A DNA stretch of 54,322 bases from Pararoseomonas baculiformis. Its GTDB lineage: Bacteria; Pseudomonadota; Alphaproteobacteria; Acetobacterales; Acetobacteraceae. Made by a program: the position numbers and the translations under genes. Position 1 is the stretch's first letter. Every line of letters begins with the position of its first letter. The notes under the pieces are model-generated. The model saw only the letters and a list, made by a program, of their open reading frames with translations. It was not told where the DNA came from and did not search any database. Below are positions 20,257 to 29,251 of this stretch, piece after piece. The stretch lies in NCBI RefSeq assembly GCF_017813395.1, contig NZ_JAGIZB010000027.1:1-54322 (forward strand), in the 5' to 3' direction.

Positions 20257-21276
20257 ATGTCGACTGCCCAGCCCGCCCATCCGGGCGCCCAGCCCCAGGC
20301 GGGGGCCTCCAAGGTCCGTCCCCACATGCGCTCGCTGCCCCTTCGCGTGGGCACGCGCGGCTCGCCGCTCGCCCTGTGGCAGACCCGGACCTTCCTCGAC
20401 GTGGTGCTGCATTTCTGCCCGGTGCTGCGCAACGCCCAGGCCTTCGAGGAGCATGTGATCCAGACCTCGGGCGACAAGATCCAGGACCGGCGCCTGGCGG
20501 ATGTCGGCGGCAAGGGACTCTTCGCCAAGGAGATCCACGAGGCGCTGCTGGACCGGCGGATCGACTTCGCCGTGCACAGCCTGAAGGACCTGGAGACGGA
20601 AATGCCCCCGGGCGTGGTGCTGGCCTGCACCATGAAGCGGGAGGACAGCCGCGACGTGCTGATCCCCGGCCCGGGCATGGGCGCGCTGGACCCGGCGGAC
20701 CCGATCGGCAGCATTCCCGCGGGCGTTCGGCTGGGCACGGCCAGCCTGAGGCGCCAGGCGCAGATCCTCCATGCGCGGCCTGACATCCAGGTGGGCATGA
20801 TCCGCGGCAATGTGCAGACCCGCCTGCGCAAGCTGGCGGATGGCGAGGCGGACGCCACCATGCTGGCCCTGGCCGGGCTGAAGCGGATGGAGCTTTCGCC
20901 CGAGGGGATGGTGGTGCTGGACCCCGAGGCGATGGTGCCGGCGGCGGGGCAGGGCATTGTCGGCGTGACCGTGCGCGCGGAGGACACGGAACTGCATGAG
21001 CTGCTGGCCGGCATCGAGGACCGCGAGGCCCGTGCCGTCTCCCGCGCCGAGCGGGCGCTGCTGGCATCGCTGGATGGTTCCTGCCGCACGCCGATCGGCG
21101 GCCATGCGCGGCTGCTGCCGGATGGGCGCCTGCACCTCACGGGACTCGTGGCCCGGCCGGACGGGTCCTTCCTGCTGAAGCGCAGCCTGCATGGCGGCGT
21201 CTCGGACGCCGAGGCGCTGGGCGAGGAGCTTGGCCGGAGCCTGCGGGCGGACAGCCCGGCCGATATTTTTGGCTGA
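20257..21276 (+). CDS. hemC: Hydroxymethylbilane synthase HemC
   Basis: 339 aa. Polymerises four porphobilinogen units in haem synthesis. LRVGTRGSPLALWQT, DVGGKGLFAKEIHEALLD, VHSLKDLET and the dipyrromethane-cofactor cysteine in LDGSCRTPIGGHARL are all present. The ATG at 20257 gives an extra ~25-residue N-terminal stretch; an inner ATG (MRSLPLRV) lies close to the usual family start. First gene of the hemC-hemD-mic60-hemY run. Confidence 0.97.
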   Translation: MSTAQPAHPGAQPQAGASKVRPHMRSLPLRVGTRGSPLALWQTRTFLDVVLHFCPVLRNAQAFEEHVIQTSGDKIQDRRLADVGGKGLFAKEIHEALLDRRIDFAVHSLKDLETEMPPGVVLACTMKREDSRDVLIPGPGMGALDPADPIGSIPAGVRLGTASLRRQAQILHARPDIQVGMIRGNVQTRLRKLADGEADATMLALAGLKRMELSPEGMVVLDPEAMVPAAGQGIVGVTVRAEDTELHELLAGIEDREARAVSRAERALLASLDGSCRTPIGGHARLLPDGRLHLTGLVARPDGSFLLKRSLHGGVSDAEALGEELGRSLRADSPADIFG

Positions 21277-22021
21277 TCGCGGGGGCGCGTCGCGCCCGGC
21301 CTGCCTGATCACGCGGCCCGAGCCGGGGGCTGCGGCCACTGCCGCCCGCGTGGCGGCGCTGGGCTGGCGCCCCGTGCTGGCCCCGGCCCTGCGCCTCGCG
21401 CCGCTTTCCCTGGCGCCCATGCCCGAAGCGCGGGCGCTCCTCCTGCCGAGTGCGGCCGCGCTTCCCGCGCTCCGCGGCGTCCTCCCTCCCTCCCTCCCGG
21501 TCCTGGCGGTCGGCGCGGGGACGGCGGCGGCGGCGCAGGGGGCGGGCTTCACTCGCGTGGTCGCCGCCGAAGGCGACGCGGCCTCCCTCGCGGTGCTGGC
21601 GGCAGCAAGCCTCGATCCGCGGGAAGGGCCGGTGCTGCTCGCGACGGGCCAGGGCTACGGGGATGAGCTGGCGGCTGAGCTGGAACGGCGCGGCTTCTCC
21701 GTGATCCGGCGGGAGACCTATGCCGCCACCGAAGTGGCGGAGCTGCCCCCGTTGGCCCGTGACGCCCTGCGGGCCGGGCAGGTGCGCGCCGCCCTGTTCC
21801 TTTCCCCACGCAGCGCCCGCTCCACCCTTGCCCAGCTGCGCGCATCAGGCCTGACGGCGGCGGCAACCGGCATCCGCGCGGTGGCGTTGAGCGCCCGCGT
21901 GGCAGAGGCGCTGTCCACCTCCCCGGAAGGGTTTTCCGCGCCGATCACCTGGGGGGGGCTGGACGTGGCACCGAGACCGGATCAGGACGCCCTGCTGGCA
22001 TTGCTCGGCCATGCCCCCTAA
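21269..22021 (+). CDS. hemD: Uroporphyrinogen-III synthase HemD
   Basis: About 250 aa. Closes and inverts ring D of hydroxymethylbilane. HemD sequences diverge widely; the call rests on position directly after hemC, ACLITRPEPGAAATA at the N-terminus, LLATGQGYGDELAAEL in the middle and LFLSPRSARSTLAQL near the C-terminus. No ATG is well placed. The TTG at 21269, overlapping the hemC stop by eight bases, is the best start and implies translational coupling; the frame itself opens at 21191. Confidence 0.88.
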   Translation: MADRGGASRPACLITRPEPGAAATAARVAALGWRPVLAPALRLAPLSLAPMPEARALLLPSAAALPALRGVLPPSLPVLAVGAGTAAAAQGAGFTRVVAAEGDAASLAVLAAASLDPREGPVLLATGQGYGDELAAELERRGFSVIRRETYAATEVAELPPLARDALRAGQVRAALFLSPRSARSTLAQLRASGLTAAATGIRAVALSARVAEALSTSPEGFSAPITWGGLDVAPRPDQDALLALLGHAP

Positions 22022-22071
22022 GCCTTGCGTGCTGGCCCTTCCCGCCTGACCAGAAGGATGACGCCCAACTC

Positions 22072-23589
22072 ATGAGCGACACGCCCCGCACGCCGCCCAA
22101 TGCGCCCCGCCCCAAGGGCGGCGCTTCGTCCGGTGCCCCTTCCAAGGGCGGCAAGCCCGGCACGGAGTCCGGGGCGACGCGGCCGGTTGAGGGAAGCGCG
22201 GCCTCCGCGGCTCCGGATCCGGTGGTTCCGCCGTCTCCGAACCAGGTGAATCCTGCTGCCGGGGCGCCCGCAGGCGTCGGCCCGGGCAAGGCAGATGCGC
22301 CGGCCGCCTCCGCGGCCCCGCCCGCGCATGAGGCCCCGGCCGCGCCAGCGCCGCCCGCCAACCTGGGCGGCCGCGGCCGGCGATTCGATCCGGCGATCCT
22401 GCCCATCGCGGCGGGTCTGGTCGTGCTGGTGGGGGCCACCGGCTACCTTCTTTCCAGCCCGCGCGAGCGGCCGGCACCGGCGGCGATGCAGCAAGCCCAG
22501 GCCGAGCGCGTGGCGGCGGTGGACCAGCGCCTCGCGGCACTGGAGGCGCGGCCGAGCGCCGCGGGGCTGGCCGAGCGGGGCGCGGAGTCGGAGCGGCGGC
22601 TCGGCGCGCTGGAAGCCTCCCTTCGCGAGCTGGCGGCGCGCCCGATGGTCGATGCCGAGGCGCGTTCCGGCCTCGCCGAGACACGCACTGCCCTGGCGGA
22701 GGCGCGGACGGGCCTTGGGGCGGCCCAGGAGGCGCTGCGCCGGCTGGAGGAGCGGACCAACGGGCTGGAGAACCGGATGCAGGAGGAGGCGCGCCGCGCC
22801 GAGGCCCGCATCGCCCAGGCCGAGGCGACCCTGGCCAACCGCCTGACCGCCGCCGAGCAGGCCCTGGCCGCGCGCGTGACCGCGGCGGAGCAGGCTTTCG
22901 GCCCGCGGCTTGCCGCGCTGGACGCGGCGCTGAACCAGCGCGTGGAGGCCGCCGGCCAGAACATGACCCAGCGCATGGACGCGGCGGCCCGCGCCATGGA
23001 TGAGCGGCTTTCCCGCGCCGAGACGGAGATGAACCAGCGCGTGGCGCGCCAGGAGCAGCAGCTGGCCGAGCGCGTGCAGCAATTCGAGCAGCGCCTGTCC
23101 CAGGCCGAGGCGGCGGAGCGGCGCCTGGGCGCGCTGGCGGCCCGCGGTGCCCTCCAGACCTCGCTGGAGGCCGGGCGACCGCTCGGCCAGGCCCTTTCCC
23201 AGCTTTCCGGAGAGCCGCCGGTCGCCCTGGCGCGCTATCGCAACGCGGCCCCGCCCACGGAGGCGGCGCTGCGCCTTTCATTCGAGGATGCGGCGCGCGC
23301 GGCGCGGCTGGCGGCCGAGCCGCAGGGGCAGTCGGTGACCGATTCCGCCCTTTCCCGCCTGCAGGGGCTGGTGACGGTGCGGCGCGGCGACCAGGTGGTG
23401 GTCGGCGATGCCGTTTCCGGAGAGCTGGAGCGGGCGAGGCGCTCGCTCGATGCCGGCGACCTGCCGGGCGCGCTGGAGCGGCTGGAGCAGCTGCCGGAAC
23501 CCTCCCGCAATGCCATGGCGGGCTGGATCGGGCAGGCGCGTGACCTGGTCGAGGCCCGCGCGGCGCTGCGCGACCTGGGGACCAACTGA
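22072..23589 (+). CDS. Alphaproteobacterial Mic60/mitofilin homologue
   Basis: 505 aa. N-terminal ~100 residues are Pro/Ala/Gly-rich and disordered, then one membrane helix (PAILPIAAGLVVLVGATGYL), then a long coiled coil (about 135-385) rich in Ala/Glu/Arg heptads (RVAAVDQRLAALEAR, TAAEQALAARVTAAEQ), then a C-terminal domain matching the mitofilin signature region. The position between hemD and hemY is the known location of alpha-Mic60, the ancestor of the mitochondrial crista-junction protein, which shapes inner-membrane folds. It would sit in the inner membrane with the coiled coil in the periplasm. Its stop overlaps the hemY start by one base. Confidence 0.85.
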   Translation: MSDTPRTPPNAPRPKGGASSGAPSKGGKPGTESGATRPVEGSAASAAPDPVVPPSPNQVNPAAGAPAGVGPGKADAPAASAAPPAHEAPAAPAPPANLGGRGRRFDPAILPIAAGLVVLVGATGYLLSSPRERPAPAAMQQAQAERVAAVDQRLAALEARPSAAGLAERGAESERRLGALEASLRELAARPMVDAEARSGLAETRTALAEARTGLGAAQEALRRLEERTNGLENRMQEEARRAEARIAQAEATLANRLTAAEQALAARVTAAEQAFGPRLAALDAALNQRVEAAGQNMTQRMDAAARAMDERLSRAETEMNQRVARQEQQLAERVQQFEQRLSQAEAAERRLGALAARGALQTSLEAGRPLGQALSQLSGEPPVALARYRNAAPPTEAALRLSFEDAARAARLAAEPQGQSVTDSALSRLQGLVTVRRGDQVVVGDAVSGELERARRSLDAGDLPGALERLEQLPEPSRNAMAGWIGQARDLVEARAALRDLGTN

Positions 23590-24875
23590 TGATCCGCGCC
23601 ATCCGGCTTCTCATTATCCTCGGCCTGGGCGTCTGGGCCGCGCTCTATCTCCGCGAGATGGGCGGGATCGTCGAGATCACCGTCGGCAGCACCTTCATCG
23701 GCATCCCGGTCTGGCTGGGGCTGCTGGCGCTGGTGATCGGCTTCGTGGTGCTGCACAGCATCCTCTCCGCCTGGAAGTGGCTGCGGGGCTGGCCGGCCCG
23801 GATCCGCGCCCGCCGGCAGGAGCGGCACCGGCGCGAGGGCGATGCGGCCGTGACCCGCGCCCTGGTGGCGCTGGCAGCCGGCACGCCCGACCAGGCGCGG
23901 CTGGAGATCCGCCGCGCCCGCAGCATGCTGGGCGACACGCCCCACACGCTGCTGCTGACCGCCGAGGCCGAGCGGATGGCGGGCCGCAACGATTCCGCCA
24001 ACGAGGCCTTCAAGCTGCTGGCCCAGCGCGAGGACGGCAAGTTCCTGGGCCTGCGCGGCCTGCTGCGCGATGCCATGCAGCGGGAGGACTGGCCGGCCGC
24101 GCAACGCCTGGCGCGGGAGGCCGAGGCCGCCCAGCCCGGCGCCGCCTGGGTGCGGGAGGAACGCGCCGCGCTTGCCCTGCGCACGCGGGACTGGAAGGAG
24201 GCGCTGGCCCTGTCCCCGCCCGACCAGCTGACCGGGCATCGCCGCGCGGCGCTGGCCCTGGCGGCGGCCATGCAGGACCCGGAGACCGCCTCGGCGCTGG
24301 AGAAGCAGGCGCTCGCCGCCGATCCGGGCTTCGCCCCGGCGGCGCTGGCGGTGGCGCGGCGGCAGGCGGCCGAGGGCAGCCCCCGCCGGGCCAAGACCAC
24401 GCTGCAGGCCACCTGGAAGCTGGCGCCGCATCCGGATATCGCCGAAGCCTATCTGGCGGATGAGGTGGACGCGCTGGGGCGGGTGAAGGCGGCCGAGACG
24501 CTGACCCATGAGAACCGCACCCATCCGGAGAGCCGCCTCGTCCTCGGCCGTACGGCGCTGGCCGCCGGGCTGACCGGGCGGGCACGGGCGGAGCTGGAGG
24601 CGCTGGTGAATTCGGGCGGCGCCGACCGCCGGGCCTTCCTTGCGATGGTGGACATGGATGCCGTCGAGCTGGGCGACAGCGCCGCCGGCCGTTCCGCCGA
24701 GGCGAAATGGCTGCGCGCCGCCGCCGCGGCCCCGCCGGAGCCGCGTTGGCAATGCCTTTCCTGCGGCACCACGCACCGGAAGTGGGAGCCGATCTGCGAG
24801 GAATGCGGTACGCCAGGGCGGATCGAATGGACGGGGAGCGCGCCGACCAGGGGCGGGGCTCTGGCGACGACCTGA
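23589..24875 (+). CDS. hemY: HemY-type TPR membrane protein with C-terminal zinc-ribbon-like motif
   Basis: 428 aa. Two N-terminal membrane helices (IRLLIILGLGVWAALYL; VWLGLLALVIGFVVLHSIL), then TPR-like helical repeats to about residue 370. This is the HemY_N domain family found after hemD; it is unrelated to protoporphyrinogen oxidase HemY, and its function is unsettled. The unusual part is the C-terminus, WQCLSCGTTHRKWEPICEECG, a four-cysteine knuckle pair like the rubredoxin-type metal site at the end of LapB/YciM. The ATG overlaps the mic60 stop (TGATG). Last gene of the haem operon. Confidence 0.85.
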   Translation: MIRAIRLLIILGLGVWAALYLREMGGIVEITVGSTFIGIPVWLGLLALVIGFVVLHSILSAWKWLRGWPARIRARRQERHRREGDAAVTRALVALAAGTPDQARLEIRRARSMLGDTPHTLLLTAEAERMAGRNDSANEAFKLLAQREDGKFLGLRGLLRDAMQREDWPAAQRLAREAEAAQPGAAWVREERAALALRTRDWKEALALSPPDQLTGHRRAALALAAAMQDPETASALEKQALAADPGFAPAALAVARRQAAEGSPRRAKTTLQATWKLAPHPDIAEAYLADEVDALGRVKAAETLTHENRTHPESRLVLGRTALAAGLTGRARAELEALVNSGGADRRAFLAMVDMDAVELGDSAAGRSAEAKWLRAAAAAPPEPRWQCLSCGTTHRKWEPICEECGTPGRIEWTGSAPTRGGALATT

Positions 24876-24896
24876 TACTTCTCTTCACGGACGAGG

Positions 24897-24925
24897 TTGC
24901 CCGGCGGTCAATGTGCCGCTAGAAG
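24897..24925 (+). promoter_or_regulatory. Possible promoter for tRNA-Thr
   Basis: TTGCCC at 24897-24902 and TAGAAG at 24920-24925 with exactly 17 bases between them, about 46 bases before the tRNA. The fit to the sigma-70 consensus is fair, not strong. Confidence 0.35.
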
Positions 24926-24938
24926 GCGCCCCACCGCA

Positions 24939-24962
24939 GCGCGCTGGCCCAGGCCAGCGCGC
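24939..24962. terminator. GC-rich hairpin between hemY and tRNA-Thr
   Basis: Perfect 11-bp inverted repeat (24939-24949 with 24952-24962) with two bases between the arms, so the real loop is made from the inner pairs. It could end the haem operon transcript or lie in the 5' leader of the tRNA. No T run follows. Confidence 0.45.
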
Positions 24963-24971
24963 CCTGCATGG

Positions 24972-25046
24972 GCCGGGTTAGCACAGCGGTAGTGCAATCG
25001 ATTCGTAATCGATAGGTCGCGAGTTCGATTCTCGCACCCGGCACCA
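24972..25046 (+). tRNA. tRNA-Thr, anticodon CGU
   Basis: A full cloverleaf can be drawn. The acceptor stem is GCCGGGT/ACCCGGC, the D stem GCAC/GTGC, and the anticodon stem ATCGA/TCGAT with loop TTCGTAA (anticodon CGT at 25004-25006, reading ACG). The T stem is GCGAG/CTCGC with loop TTCGATT, followed by A and an encoded CCA. 75 bases including CCA. Confidence 0.95.
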
Positions 25047-25467
25047 TCTTTCCTTCGCTCAGATTTCGTCGCGCGCGGAGCCCCTGCGAGCAGTCGCATC
25101 GGTGTGGCCATTGCGAAGCGCCTGCGCCCGGGTGGCCCTAGGCCGGGCTTCCGTTCGCTCTTCACAAGGCCTTGAGCGCTCGGCGCGTCGTCGCAGGGCG
25201 CATCGGGCATATAGCCGGTCTGCTTCCACGAGCCGCCTGAAAAATTCTTAAACAACAGCTGCTTGGCGATAGATCGGCATTCCCGGGTGGAACCGTGTGC
25301 CCGTGCGGCGCCAGCAGCGACCGATACTCTTTCCCGGGCGGCCCATCCAAACGAATGGGGCCGCCACCGCCCTCTTTGTGGAATTCGGACCTCGCCGCGG
25401 GGAAGCGTGTGTCCGGTCGGATCCGCTCCCCGTCGGTCCCCGCAAGGAACGGGACAAGGGATCCGGA
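25047..25467. other. Spacer between tRNA-Thr and the RTX gene
   Basis: 421 bases. The middle (about 25236-25258) is AT-rich for this genome and could be promoter DNA for the RTX gene. I see no copy of the tRNA 3' end nearby that would mark an integrated element. Open frames here are extensions of the RTX frame or its antisense and lack glycine-aspartate repeats. Confidence 0.4.
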
Positions 25468-28400
25468 ATGGCGCTCAGGAACGGCACGGCGGGCAATGAC
25501 ACAGTTGCCGGAACCCAGGATGCGGACACCATCTCGGGTCTTGCCGGCAACGACACCCTGACCGGCCTCGGCGGCGCGGATCTTCTCGATGGTGGCCAGG
25601 GCCATGACAGCCTCGATGGCGGCGAGGGCAATGACACGCTCCGCGGTGGCGAGGGGAACGACACGATCACCGACGTGTCCGGCGCGAACAGGATCGAGGG
25701 TGGCGGGGGCGACGACATCATTGTCACCTCGCGCGGCGGTTTCGCGGACCAGATCATGGGCGGAACCGGCCGCGACCTGTTCAAGGTTCAGGCCAATCCG
25801 CGCCAGGCCGTGACAGCCGACACGATCACGGATTTCCAGACCGGCGCCGGCGGGGACCAGCTCGATCTGAGCTATGCGCTGAGCTACGCCACGGGCTGGA
25901 CCTACAGCAGCAATCCCTTCGCCGGCGGCTTCCTGCGCCTGGTCCAGAGCGGGGCGAACACGCTGCTCCAGATGGATCACGACGGCACGGCCGGCGCGGC
26001 CGGCTGGCAGACACTGCTGGTCCTGAGCAACACCACCGCCACCGCCTTCACGGCGGACAACATCGCGGATGGCTGGAACCCGCAAGGCACCCAGGGCCGT
26101 TCCGTCACGGGTGGGGATGGCGCCGACACGCTGACGGGCAGCCACGACAACGACACCATCTCCGGCGGCGGCGGCGAGGACTACATCCAGGCCGGCTATG
26201 GGCAGGATACGGTCCGCGGCGGCGATGGCGACGACGATATCTATGGCGGCCTGGCCGCGGACACGCTCTACGGCGATGACGGGGACGACTATTTCGACGG
26301 CGGCGCGGACGCGGACCTGATCGAGGGCGGCGCGGGAAGCGATACGCTCTACGGCGGTGACGGCAACGACACGCTGCTGGGCGGCGACGGCAATGATCGC
26401 ATCTCCGACAGCTCCGGCACCAATGTGATCGATGGCGGAGCCGGCAACGATTTCATCGCTGTTTCCCACGGCGAATATGCCGAAACCGTGCTCGGCGGCA
26501 GCGGGCGCGACACCTTCTCGGTGCAGGCCAGCCTCAGCGGCACGGTGCGCGCGGACACGATCGGCGACTTCCGCACGGGCGCGCGGGGTGACCTGCTCGA
26601 CATCAGCCCGCTCTATGGCGCCCTGGCCCAGTGGTCCTACACGGAGAACCCCTTCGCCAACGGCTACATGCGCCTGTTCCAGAGCGGCGCGGATACCTGG
26701 CTGCAAGTGGACAAGGATGGGAGCGGCACCGGCAGCGGCTGGGTCACGGTTCTCATCCTGAAGAACGTCACCGCCACCGGCATCACGGCGGTGAACATCG
26801 CCGACGGCTGGAATCCGCATGCGACCAGGGGCACGGGCCTTACCGGCGGCGACTTCGGCGATTCCCTCAATGGCGGCGTGAACGCCGATACGCTCCTTGG
26901 CGGCGGCGGGGATGACTACCTCAGCGGTGGCCATGGCATGGACCTTCTCCGCGGCGGAGAGGGAGAGGACAGCGTCTATGGCGGCCATGGCGATGACCGT
27001 GTGCAGGGCGAGGGAGGCGATGACTACCTCGACGGCGGCGACGGCGCGGACCGGCTGGAAGGTGGCACCGGCGCCGACACGCTGAACGGCGGCGCGGGCA
27101 ACGACGTTCTGCTCGGCGGTGATGGGGGCGACAACATCGCCGACTACTACGGCGCCAACCGGATCGATGCGGGCGGCGGCGACGACGTGATCACGGTTTC
27201 CGCGGGTGACGGCGTTGACACGATCACCGGCGGCGCGGGGCGCGACACCTATGTCATCCGCCCCGACCTGGATGGGCGGGTGCGCGCGGGCGTCGTCACG
27301 GATTTTCAGCTGGGCCGTGGCGGTGACGTGCTGGACCTGACGAATATCCTCTACGACCTGGAGAACTGGGCCGCCGGCACCAATCCCTTCGCGCGGCACC
27401 TGCGGCTGGTGCAGAGCGGCGCGGACACGCTGCTGCAGGTGGACCGCGACGGCAGCGGCGCCGCGGATGGTTGGATGACGGTGCTGGTGCTGCAGAATGT
27501 CACGGCGAGCGCGCTGGGTGCCTTCAACTTCTCCGCGCCCTATCACAACACCGCCGGTGGCGCGGCGGCCATCGCGCTGGGCGTGACCTGGAACGGCGGC
27601 ACGGGGGCGGATACCCGCAATGGCGGCACCGGTGACGACACCCTGTACGGGCGCGACGGCAACGACACGCTGAATGGCGGCGAGGGTGACGACTATCTCG
27701 ATGGCGGCCATGGCAGCAACCAGCTGACCGGCGGCCTGGGCAATGACAGCCTGTATGGCGGAACCGGCGCCAGCCTGCTGAATGGCGACGAGGGCAACGA
27801 CTATCTCTATTCCAGTTCCTACGCAGGCTCCAACGCCACGCTGCGCGGCGGGATCGGCGATGACACGCTGACCGGCGGCGGCGGCGCGGAGCTGCTGGAT
27901 GGTGGCGACGGCAACGACGTGTTCTCGGACTATGAGGGGAACAACACCCTCATCGGTGGCCACGGCGCGGATATCTTCCGCGACCTGTCCTACGGGAATG
28001 GCATGGACACCGTGACCGGTGGGGAGGGGCGCGACACCTTCGAGGTGGATTGGTGGAACGCCACCACCTTCAAGGCGGATCTCGTCACGGATTTCCAGGC
28101 CGGGGCCGGGGGGGACATCCTCAACCTGAGCTACAGCTACAGCCATCTCGGCCTGCCCATCGGCACCAATCCTTTCACCTCCGGCTATTTCCGCCTCCTG
28201 CAGAACGGCGCGGACACGCTGGTGCAGGTGGACTCGGATGGCGCGGCGGGATCGCGCGGCTGGGTGACCGTGCTGCAGTTGCAGGGCGTGACGGCGGCCG
28301 ACATCGTCGCCGACAATATCTGGGACGGCTGGAACCCCACGGCGGTGACGGGCATCACCCTCACGGGCCTGGAGTGGAACAGCGAGACCCTCCGCGGCAC

Positions 28401-29151
28401 CGTCAACAACGACCTGCTGAAGGGCATGGGCGGTGCGGATACGCTGGAAGGCGGGATCGGCCTGGACAGCCTGCTGGGCGGCGAGGGCAATGACTATCTC
28501 GCCGGCGGCTACAACAACGACACGCTGATCGGCGACCAGGGGCATGACACGCTCTATGGCGGCCAGGAGGGTGACGTCCTGGATGGCGGCGCCGGCGACG
28601 ATCTTCTTCATGGCGATGCAGGCAATGACCGGCTGCTCGGCGGCACCGGCAACGACACGCTTTCCGACTACCAGGGCACGAACCGCCTGGAGGGAGGGGA
28701 TGGGCAGGACCTGTTCCTGAACGTCTCCTACGGAGCCGGAGCGGACCGGCTGATCGGTGGCGCGGGGGCGGATACCTACAAGCTCGCCCTGAACTGGAGC
28801 GAGGCGGTGGCCGTTGACACGATCACGGATTTCGAGACGGGCACCACGGACGACCAGCTGGATCTCAGCGGGGTGCTGGCGCGCCTCACGGGCTATGTGT
28901 CGGGCAGCAATCCGTTCGCGACCGGCCATTTGCGCCTCCGCGCCTCGGGTAGCGACAGCTTCCTGCAGGTGGATGCCGATGGCAGCGGCGGGGAGGCTGG
29001 ATATGTCTCCGTCCTGCGGCTGGTCGGCGTCACGCCCGCGCTGCTGACATCGGAAAACTTTACCCAGGGCTTCCATCCGAACGGGACGTCGCTCGCGACT
29101 GGAAGCGGCTTCGCGGGCCAGGCGGATGAGATCTGGGGTTTCAGCGGGTAG
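25468..29151 (+). CDS. Five-module RTX calcium-binding repeat protein
   Basis: 1227 aa from the ATG at 25468 (MALRNGTAGNDTVAG). The frame opens at 25297 but the upstream residues are unlike the rest. The protein is made almost wholly of GGxGxDxLxG nonapeptide arrays, which wind into Ca2+-filled beta rolls after secretion. Five arrays are each followed by the same ~100-residue block, TDFxTGxGGDxLDLS...NPFAxGxLRLxQSGADTLLQVDxDG...GWxTVLxLxNVTA, ending DGWNP in most copies. The TDF triplets lie 245, 245, 263 and 246 residues apart. The block resembles the C-terminal target region of type I secreted RTX proteins. No enzyme domain, no N-terminal signal peptide, and no HlyB/D/TolC genes nearby. Likely an adhesin or surface-layer-like protein (inference). 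Confidence 0.9.
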   Translation: MALRNGTAGNDTVAGTQDADTISGLAGNDTLTGLGGADLLDGGQGHDSLDGGEGNDTLRGGEGNDTITDVSGANRIEGGGGDDIIVTSRGGFADQIMGGTGRDLFKVQANPRQAVTADTITDFQTGAGGDQLDLSYALSYATGWTYSSNPFAGGFLRLVQSGANTLLQMDHDGTAGAAGWQTLLVLSNTTATAFTADNIADGWNPQGTQGRSVTGGDGADTLTGSHDNDTISGGGGEDYIQAGYGQDTVRGGDGDDDIYGGLAADTLYGDDGDDYFDGGADADLIEGGAGSDTLYGGDGNDTLLGGDGNDRISDSSGTNVIDGGAGNDFIAVSHGEYAETVLGGSGRDTFSVQASLSGTVRADTIGDFRTGARGDLLDISPLYGALAQWSYTENPFANGYMRLFQSGADTWLQVDKDGSGTGSGWVTVLILKNVTATGITAVNIADGWNPHATRGTGLTGGDFGDSLNGGVNADTLLGGGGDDYLSGGHGMDLLRGGEGEDSVYGGHGDDRVQGEGGDDYLDGGDGADRLEGGTGADTLNGGAGNDVLLGGDGGDNIADYYGANRIDAGGGDDVITVSAGDGVDTITGGAGRDTYVIRPDLDGRVRAGVVTDFQLGRGGDVLDLTNILYDLENWAAGTNPFARHLRLVQSGADTLLQVDRDGSGAADGWMTVLVLQNVTASALGAFNFSAPYHNTAGGAAAIALGVTWNGGTGADTRNGGTGDDTLYGRDGNDTLNGGEGDDYLDGGHGSNQLTGGLGNDSLYGGTGASLLNGDEGNDYLYSSSYAGSNATLRGGIGDDTLTGGGGAELLDGGDGNDVFSDYEGNNTLIGGHGADIFRDLSYGNGMDTVTGGEGRDTFEVDWWNATTFKADLVTDFQAGAGGDILNLSYSYSHLGLPIGTNPFTSGYFRLLQNGADTLVQVDSDGAAGSRGWVTVLQLQGVTAADIVADNIWDGWNPTAVTGITLTGLEWNSETLRGTVNNDLLKGMGGADTLEGGIGLDSLLGGEGNDYLAGGYNNDTLIGDQGHDTLYGGQEGDVLDGGAGDDLLHGDAGNDRLLGGTGNDTLSDYQGTNRLEGGDGQDLFLNVSYGAGADRLIGGAGADTYKLALNWSEAVAVDTITDFETGTTDDQLDLSGVLARLTGYVSGSNPFATGHLRLRASGSDSFLQVDADGSGGEAGYVSVLRLVGVTPALLTSENFTQGFHPNGTSLATGSGFAGQADEIWGFSG

Positions 29152-29161
29152 GGCGCGACCA

Positions 29162-29195
29162 CCTGGGGGCGGGCCGGTGCCGACCTGCCCCCGGG
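29162..29195 (+). terminator. Hairpin after the RTX gene
   Basis: An 11-bp stem with two G-T pairs (29162-29172 with 29185-29195) and a 12-base loop, starting ten bases after the RTX stop codon. There is no T run. Confidence 0.5.
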
Positions 29196-29251
29196 ATGCG
29201 CCGAGGGAAGCCAATGGGCCCGAGGGGCCCGCGAGAGGCGGAGACGGTGCG

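Noticed and set aside
24972-25046. tRNA-Thr as an attachment site for an integrated island covering 25-34 kb.
   Set aside because: No second copy of the tRNA 3' end, no integrase gene, and only a decayed IS relic are visible.
25468-29151. DNA repeats in the RTX gene as a possible CRISPR-like or satellite array.
   Set aside because: The repeats are codons for GGxGxDxLxG units, imperfect and in frame, with no fixed spacer length.
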